In this document: positions 6,751 to 11,335 of the stretch, one piece after another
Numbering within the stretch: the stretch's first letter is position 1
Layout: each line of letters opens with the position of its first letter
Origin: Bacteroidota bacterium
GTDB lineage: Bacteria > Bacteroidota > Bacteroidia > Chitinophagales > Chitinophagaceae
Length of the DNA: 11,335 nucleotides
NCBI GenBank assembly: GCA_023411775.1
Contig: JAEYOL010000141.1
Coordinates: 1-11,335 of the forward strand
Reading direction: 5' to 3'
Position numbers and translations under genes: made by a program
The notes under the pieces: model-generated
What the model was told of the DNA's origin: nothing
Database searches by the model: none
What the model saw: only the letters and a program-made list of their open reading frames with translations

Positions 6751-6788
6751 CGGACAAAGGATAAACAGGGGCGGACAAAAAGCGGACA
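6751..6788. repeat. Three CGGACA repeats spaced by whole helical turns
   Basis: CGGACA occurs at 6751-6756, 6772-6777 and 6783-6788, the first two extended to CGGACAAA. Start-to-start distances are 21 and 11 bp, about two turns and one turn of B-DNA. The repeats lie in the 196-bp gap between the TPR/HTH regulator (its 3' side) and the 120-residue gene (its 5' side, about 150-185 bp upstream of its ATG). Binding by a protein is inference. Confidence 0.5.
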
Positions 6789-6792
6789 GCTG

Positions 6793-6808
6793 GTGAAAAT
6801 TATTTCAC
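6793..6808 (-). terminator. Weak hairpin over the regulator's stop codon
   Basis: GTGAAA at 6793-6798 and TTTCAC at 6803-6808 form a 6-bp stem whose 4-nt loop contains the regulator's stop (6800-6802). On the minus strand a TTTTT run lies about 10 nt beyond the stem. It is too far away for a standard intrinsic terminator, so termination here is uncertain. Confidence 0.3.
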
Positions 6809-8548
6809 TTTCAATATGTTATAAATATACTCATCAATCATAGTTGTTTCCGGCAAACCAAGTCGCTGGCGCAATCTTCTTTTGGCGCGGAACACACTAT
6901 CACGTTCAATCCCGAGCATTTTAGCTATCTGGTAGTTGTTGATCTGAAGAAAGATGAGTGCCGAAAGTCGTTCCTCGGCAGGTGTGATTTGTGGTATCCG
7001 TTGACGCAATACCTGAAAAAAATTTGGATAGGCGTTGGAGAATTCAACCCTGAACTTCTCCCACTCCTCTTCGCTTACCAGCACATACTGCGAAAGCTTT
7101 TCCATAGTCGCCCTGTTTTCGCGGCTTTGCTGGTTTTGACGCAATTGTTCCTCCATCGAGTTGATCAGATTGTCTTTCTCATTAATGTGATCCATGAAAC
7201 CAGCGATTTGTTTTTTCGCGTATTCAATACGCTGCTCCGCCTGGTCTATCTTTCGGCGTTCTGATTCGAGCCGATATTTGTTTTTCAGCCTGTAGCGGTT
7301 GTATAACAAAAGAAGTACAACTAATAGTAAAGAAATACCGGCAATGGTCAGACGCAAAATTGTCTTCGACTGGTCCAGCGCTGTCTGGTACTTTACAAGG
7401 CTCGCCTGCATGTTGTCGAAAGTGATACGTGCATTTATGGCAGATAACCTGCTTTCGTCAAGGCGGCTGTCTAAGGCGTCGGAGTAAGTGTGGTGAAGGT
7501 CATAATAATAAAATGCGCTATCCTGATTGCCTGTTCGCCTGTATATAGAAGAAATGCCTTTTGTCGCTTCCAGTAAATAATCCGTCGGCTCGGATTTGTC
7601 CGCAAAGTGATACGACATCCACCATGCCTGTAAGGCCTTTTCGTGTTCACTTAACCTGAAATAGGTATTGCCCAACATGTTGGCTGCAATGGATACATTG
7701 GCCCGGTCATCAACTTCGATACTGCTGTGCAGGTATTCTTTCATCAGGGGAATACCGGAGCCATCGTTTTGTTGCAGTGAATTACAATGACCGATATTTC
7801 CACGGGCAATTCCTGTCCATAGTGATTGCATAAACCCCGTGTAAGGATCAACACGCAGGGTATCAAGTATTTTCTGGTAGTAATAAACAGTGCTGTCATA
7901 TTTACCCAGTTTTTTGTAAGCTGAGCCCAATATATCCAGTTGCAATATGTAAATCCTCTTAAGCCAGTGCTGCTGGTCAGTGCCTACAAAACCCAGGCAG
8001 CCCAGTCCATACCGGATGCTTTGACGATAATCTTTGCTGTGATACAATGCACTGCTAACGATGAAGAAACGATTTTGCACTGTTGTAAAATGTTCAAAAC
8101 CAATTCGACGTTGAATTTCAATAGCCTTCAGATTATATAATAGCTGATTATTGTGTCCAGTCACTTCAGCGTAATAAACATAGATCTCGGCCATTAATTG
8201 GTCGTCCTTTAGTTCGCTGGCAATCCGCATCGCCTCTTCCAGCATACTGACATATTTGGGATGCTGAAACTGGAAGACCATGGCGCCGAAGACCTCATAC
8301 ATCAGCACCCGGGCTCTGATCCGCTTATTGGGATTGACTTTTAAGTAGTTTTGAAGAGAACCTAATGTGCGCCAGTATTTGACAGTGTCTTTTTCATAAT
8401 CGAGCAGATCGTAGTAAACCGCCGCTTTATGGGTTTGTGAAGTATCATCGGCTTTCCAGGCTTTGATAAACGCTTCGGTATTGATTTCCTGTGATTGGAG
8501 CCTCCAACAGCAAGACAGAAAAAAAAGAAGGGCAAAAGAAGCTCTCAT
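6800..8548 (-). CDS. Membrane-anchored regulator: TPR-like periplasmic region, one TM helix, coiled coil, LuxR-like HTH
   Basis: This 582-residue protein starts with a signal peptide (MRASFALLFFLSCCWRLQSQ). A long helical region follows at about 21-390 with TPR-like pairs, clearest at ILGSAYKKLGKYDSTVYYYQK (206-226), MLGNTYFRLSEHEKALQAWW (291-310) and SIYRRTGNQDSAFYYYD (334-350). A transmembrane helix spans about 397-416 (ILRLTIAGISLLLVVLLLLY). A charged coiled coil runs about 419-475, then a C-terminal helix-turn-helix at about 519-567 (ITPAEERLSALIFLQINNYQ, then IAKMLGIERDSVFRAKRRLR). The HTH resembles LuxR/GerE or sigma-region-4 domains. There is no receiver or kinase domain. The likely job is a one-component regulator that senses through its periplasmic helical repeats and binds DNA from the membrane; this is known architecture in Bacteroidota, but the target is inference. 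It is divergent from the SusC-like gene and has a near-consensus promoter. Confidence 0.88.
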   Translation of the reverse strand: MRASFALLFFLSCCWRLQSQEINTEAFIKAWKADDTSQTHKAAVYYDLLDYEKDTVKYWRTLGSLQNYLKVNPNKRIRARVLMYEVFGAMVFQFQHPKYVSMLEEAMRIASELKDDQLMAEIYVYYAEVTGHNNQLLYNLKAIEIQRRIGFEHFTTVQNRFFIVSSALYHSKDYRQSIRYGLGCLGFVGTDQQHWLKRIYILQLDILGSAYKKLGKYDSTVYYYQKILDTLRVDPYTGFMQSLWTGIARGNIGHCNSLQQNDGSGIPLMKEYLHSSIEVDDRANVSIAANMLGNTYFRLSEHEKALQAWWMSYHFADKSEPTDYLLEATKGISSIYRRTGNQDSAFYYYDLHHTYSDALDSRLDESRLSAINARITFDNMQASLVKYQTALDQSKTILRLTIAGISLLLVVLLLLYNRYRLKNKYRLESERRKIDQAEQRIEYAKKQIAGFMDHINEKDNLINSMEEQLRQNQQSRENRATMEKLSQYVLVSEEEWEKFRVEFSNAYPNFFQVLRQRIPQITPAEERLSALIFLQINNYQIAKMLGIERDSVFRAKRRLRQRLGLPETTMIDEYIYNILKVK

Positions 8549-8567
8549 CAGGATAAAAAATTGACTG

Positions 8568-8599
8568 CAAATATATGTTGTGAACTGAAAGTGAACAAA
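8568..8599 (-). promoter_or_regulatory. Near-consensus promoter of the TPR/HTH regulator
   Basis: Read on the minus strand, TTTG at 8599-8596 is followed after 20 nt by TATATTTG at 8575-8568, matching both Bacteroidota promoter elements exactly. The -7 box ends 19 nt before the ATG at 8548. This is the best promoter in the window. Confidence 0.75.
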
Positions 8600-8609
8600 A
8601 GGCCGGCCT
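8580..8609. promoter_or_regulatory. Possible operator: GTGAAC direct repeat and AGGCCGGCCT palindrome
   Basis: GTGAAC occurs at 8580-8585 and 8591-8596, exactly 11 bp apart, inside the spacer between the regulator's -33 and -7 boxes. Immediately beyond the -33 box is a perfect 10-bp palindrome, AGGCCGGCCT, at 8600-8609. Both are placed where a bound protein would control transcription of the regulator, and could also affect the divergent susC gene. The role is inference. Confidence 0.4.
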
Positions 8610-8704
8610 GAACGGGAAACTTCGGTAAGGTTTTTTCACGCCTCGGTCATTCTCTTTATACTTACAGAAGATGTTACTAAGTTTTAAACATACTTTAGCG
8701 CGCT

Positions 8705-8718
8705 GAATTTCAAAATTC
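8705..8718. repeat. Short inverted repeat upstream of susC
   Basis: GAATTT at 8705-8710 and AAATTC at 8713-8718 are perfect inverted arms separated by CA. The repeat lies about 100 bp before the susC ATG, just downstream of TACTTTAG (8691-8698), a one-mismatch -7-like box. It could be an operator, but it is AT-rich and short. Confidence 0.3.
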
Positions 8719-8760
8719 GCCAAAAATAACATGTAGGAATCGGCATTTTAGATAAATCCC

Positions 8761-8792
8761 GCTGTAACTAATGCCAACAGCAGATTTTTTTT
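8761..8792 (+). promoter_or_regulatory. Stem-loop plus T-run in the susC leader, possible attenuator
   Basis: GCTGT at 8761-8765 and ACAGC at 8777-8781 can form a 5-bp stem with an 11-nt loop, followed after three bases by eight consecutive T (8785-8792). The layout is that of a small intrinsic terminator, about 25 bp before the susC ATG. The stem is short, so activity is doubtful. Confidence 0.35.
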
Positions 8793-8817
8793 ATTCTTTA
8801 AACAACCAAAAACGCAC

Positions 8818-11335
8818 ATGAGAAAATTGCTAGTTGCATTTGCAGCTATCCTGTTCTTTACAGGACCGTTGCTGGCACAAAAAACAGTCTCCGGCAGGGT
8901 TACCGACGACACCGGTCAACCAGTTCCAAATGTCTCCGTTCAAGTTAAGGGTACTAATGTAGGAACCACAACGAGGGAAGACGGCTCCTTTACCATCAAC
9001 GTTCCTGCCAATGGAACTGAACTCGAGTTTACCTCAATTGGTAAAGCCACACAGTCAGTCAATATCAGCAGTGGTACTACGTTCAACGTCACCCTTACTA
9101 CGGCAACGGCTAACCTCGATGAGGTGATCGTGGTGGCATATGGCACCCAGAAAAGGTCAACTTTTACGGGTTCAGCCGCTCAGGTAAATGCAAAACAATT
9201 TGAAAACCGACCCCTTACTAATGCGCTGAATGCGCTGGTTGGTGCAGCACCAGGTGTTCAGACCACTACGCCTAGCGGCGCACCCGGGTCCAGCCCCGGG
9301 ATCATTATGAGAGGCTTAGGTTCTTACTCGCTTTCAAGCGCGCCGCTTTATGTGGTGGACGGAGCGATCTATGATGCCGGTTTTTCTAACCTCAATCCCG
9401 ACGATATCGAAACCATCACGGCCCTTAAAGATGCCTCTACTACGGCCCTGTATGGTTCAAGAGGCGCCAACGGAGTGATCATGATCACTACCAAAAAAGG
9501 CCGCAAAGGAAGACAAAATATTATGTTCAAAGTACAGGCCGGCAATTCAAAGCCAGCCATTCCGCAATATAACACTGTGGGTACTGACGACTATTTCCCG
9601 CTTGCATGGGAATCTTACCGCAACGGCCTTCATTTCGGTCCTACCGGTGCACCGCTTGACAGCGCCGGTATGATCGCTTCGGGTACTCTCCCCCGTTATA
9701 CGTCAGGGCCCAATGTAGGTAGACAAATTTTCCGCACTGGCAACTTCCAGGATATCTACCAGGTATTAGGGTTTTATAATCCTTACAATGTTGGTAATAC
9801 GGAGATCGTAGGACTTGATGGAAGGCTCAATCCCAATGCTTCGTTGTTGTATGGCGATGACCTGGACTGGCTGGATCAGGCCACCCGCACTGGGAAGAGA
9901 AATGAGTACAGCGTAGTCTACAACTCCGGCAATGATAAATCGGATTTCTCGGGTTCATTTAATTACCTGAAAGAAGGTGGTTGGGGACTTCGTTCGAAAC
10001 TGAGCCGCTTCAGTGGAAGGGTAAATGTTAATCTGACTCCTACACAATGGTTCAAAACCGGGTTCAATATTGCCGGCAATCGTTCCAAATTTGACTATTC
10101 TTCTACCGGTGGTATCGTTAACGCGTTTTATTTCGCCCGCTACATTGCACCGATCTATCCTGTACACATGCATGAACCCGGCAACGGTGGATATGTACTC
10201 GATGCTCAGGGACAAAAAGTATATGATTTCGGTAATGAAGGCGGATTCGCCAGGCCTTACAACACCGGCCGTCACACTATTGCAGAGCACCTTTGGAACA
10301 AAGAGAACGAGGTTCGGGATGTAATTTCCGCAAGAGCATATGCTGACGTGATCTTTACGCCCTGGTTGAAATTCACAACCAATATCAGTACAGACATCAC
10401 CAATGTGGATGGTATTTCATACCAGAACCCACGCGTGGGTGATGGTTATCCTTCCGGAAGGCTTAGCCGTGAGTCGAGCAAAGTTTCCAGTTATACATTC
10501 AACCAACTGATCAATTTCAATAAAAACTTTGGTTTACATACGATCGACGCCCTTGTGGGTCATGAAAATTATGGCTATGAGTCAGCTGGTATCGATGGTA
10601 TGAGGATCGGCCAGGCATTCGATAACCTTTATGTTTATGACAACTTTGGTACGGTCAACTCGCTGAGGTCCTCAATCAGCGAAGCCCGTACGGAAGGTTT
10701 TCTGTCACGTGTTAATTATGATTTTGATGGAAAATACCTGGTATCGGGTTCTCTCCGCCGGGATGGAAACTCCAAATTTCCCCGGAATATCCGGTGGGAA
10801 AATTTCTGGTCAATCGGCGCTGCATGGCGTATTGATAAAGAAAGCTTCTTTAATATTACCTGGATCGACCAACTAAAATTACGTGCATCGTATGGATATA
10901 CAGGTAACGCTAACGGCCTTGTAAACTATCCTTACCAGTCTGGATATGACATCGGTTACGATGATGACACCAGACCGGGTGTAATCATCGGTTCATTAGG
11001 AAGTCCCGACCTGACCTGGGAAACACAAAAGCCACTTGACCTGGGCCTTGATTTCTCCTTGTTCAGGGGCAGGATCTCAGGTACACTCGGTTATTTCGAC
11101 AGGCGCAGCAGTGGTTTGATATTCGATGTACCACAACCTTACCAAAATGGTGGTACCAATATCGGTCCGTTTGAAATCAGCCAAAACATCGGTGGTATGT
11201 CCAACAAAGGTGTGGAAGTACAGGTTTCAGGTGTGATCGTTCGTGGCAGAGAAGTTAACTGGACCATGACACTGAACGCCACTTCATATAAGAACAAGAT
11301 CACCAAGATGCCAGAAGTGCCGCGCACGATCACCA
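8818..11335 (+). CDS. SusC/RagA-family TonB-linked outer-membrane transporter, C-terminus off window
   Basis: This is the 22-strand outer-membrane channel of a SusCD-type uptake system, driven by TonB and normally closed by a SusD lipoprotein lid. From the ATG at 8818 the frame is open for 839 codons to the window end. A signal peptide (residues 1-20, cleavage after PLLA) is followed by the carboxypeptidase-D regulatory-like domain (about 22-95, VSGRVTDDTGQPVPNVSVQVKG). Next come the TonB-box region LDEVIVVAYGTQKRS (100-114) and the plug (about 115-228), with GIIMRG, APLYVVDG (175-182), ALKDASTTALYGSRGANGVI (202-221) and MITTKKG. The barrel follows with many aromatic amphipathic strands. Family members are usually 1000-1150 residues, so perhaps 150-300 are missing. 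A susD gene probably follows beyond the window. The substrate cannot be told from sequence. The divergent membrane-bound HTH protein is the likely regulator by position. Confidence 0.97.
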   Translation, partial: MRKLLVAFAAILFFTGPLLAQKTVSGRVTDDTGQPVPNVSVQVKGTNVGTTTREDGSFTINVPANGTELEFTSIGKATQSVNISSGTTFNVTLTTATANLDEVIVVAYGTQKRSTFTGSAAQVNAKQFENRPLTNALNALVGAAPGVQTTTPSGAPGSSPGIIMRGLGSYSLSSAPLYVVDGAIYDAGFSNLNPDDIETITALKDASTTALYGSRGANGVIMITTKKGRKGRQNIMFKVQAGNSKPAIPQYNTVGTDDYFPLAWESYRNGLHFGPTGAPLDSAGMIASGTLPRYTSGPNVGRQIFRTGNFQDIYQVLGFYNPYNVGNTEIVGLDGRLNPNASLLYGDDLDWLDQATRTGKRNEYSVVYNSGNDKSDFSGSFNYLKEGGWGLRSKLSRFSGRVNVNLTPTQWFKTGFNIAGNRSKFDYSSTGGIVNAFYFARYIAPIYPVHMHEPGNGGYVLDAQGQKVYDFGNEGGFARPYNTGRHTIAEHLWNKENEVRDVISARAYADVIFTPWLKFTTNISTDITNVDGISYQNPRVGDGYPSGRLSRESSKVSSYTFNQLINFNKNFGLHTIDALVGHENYGYESAGIDGMRIGQAFDNLYVYDNFGTVNSLRSSISEARTEGFLSRVNYDFDGKYLVSGSLRRDGNSKFPRNIRWENFWSIGAAWRIDKESFFNITWIDQLKLRASYGYTGNANGLVNYPYQSGYDIGYDDDTRPGVIIGSLGSPDLTWETQKPLDLGLDFSLFRGRISGTLGYFDRRSSGLIFDVPQPYQNGGTNIGPFEISQNIGGMSNKGVEVQVSGVIVRGREVNWTMTLNATSYKNKITKMPEVPRTIT

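Noticed and set aside
8617..8636. A CTT-CGGT-AAG stem followed by six T as an intrinsic terminator
   Set aside because: The stem is only 3 bp before a bulge, and no plus-strand gene to the left would need termination here.
8671..8706. An 11-codon open frame (ATG at 8671, product MLLSFKHTLAR) upstream of susC as a leader peptide
   Set aside because: It has no run of regulatory codons, no visible ribosome site, and probably overlaps or precedes the susC promoter.
8940..11333. Minus-strand frames of 60-110 codons and one short plus-strand frame within the SusC region
   Set aside because: They are shadows of the long SusC reading frame, which has conserved domains throughout; I see no promoter or start context for them.
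1..11335. CRISPR array, transposon ends, tRNA or prophage genes
   Set aside because: No regularly spaced direct repeats, terminal inverted repeats, transposase or integrase motifs, or cloverleaf sequences were found on reading either strand.

Overview
The window looks like chromosomal DNA from a Bacteroidota bacterium, probably of the Chitinophagaceae type; the family-level assignment is inference. The evidence is a SusC/RagA-type TonB-linked outer-membrane protein, an aminofutalosine (menaquinone) pathway enzyme, a membrane-anchored CCDC81-type HU-like protein, an FKBP lipoprotein, several promoters resembling the Bacteroidota TTTG / TAnnTTTG consensus, short leaders without clear Shine-Dalgarno sites, and several probable TTG or GTG starts. 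I see no insertion sequence, integrase, phage gene, CRISPR array, tRNA or rRNA.

Layout. Positions 1-960 (minus) hold the N-terminal 320 residues of a NupG-type nucleoside:H+ symporter, cut by the left edge. It is divergent from a complete mqnE (1049-2200, plus), the radical-SAM aminofutalosine synthase of the alternative menaquinone route. A stand-alone two-CBS-domain protein follows (2346-2774, plus) and converges on sdaA, an iron-sulfur L-serine ammonia-lyase (2813-4252, minus). Further along the minus strand lie an FKBP-type prolyl isomerase lipoprotein (4392-4862) and a small two-helix membrane protein (4933-5247). Divergent from these is a CCDC81-type HU-like membrane protein (5332-6225, plus). 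It ends in a clear intrinsic terminator that overlaps the stop codon of an unrecognised 120-residue protein on the opposite strand (6241-6603).

The right third is the most interesting part. A 582-residue membrane protein (6800-8548, minus) has a signal peptide, a periplasmic TPR-like helical region, one transmembrane helix, a coiled coil and a C-terminal LuxR/sigma-region-4-like helix-turn-helix. It is divergent from a SusC-like TonB-dependent transporter (8818 to beyond the right edge). This suggests, by inference only, a membrane-tethered one-component regulator that controls the adjacent nutrient-uptake locus. The 269-bp intergenic region holds a near-consensus promoter for the regulator, an 11-bp-phased direct repeat inside that promoter's spacer, a 10-bp palindrome beside the -33 box, and a small stem-loop with a T-run in the susC leader. 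Three CGGACA repeats spaced 21 and 11 bp apart lie just beyond the regulator's 3' end.

Most other genes are ordinary housekeeping or central metabolism. No obviously new multi-gene system is visible; the regulator/SusC pair with its structured intergenic region is the best candidate for follow-up.
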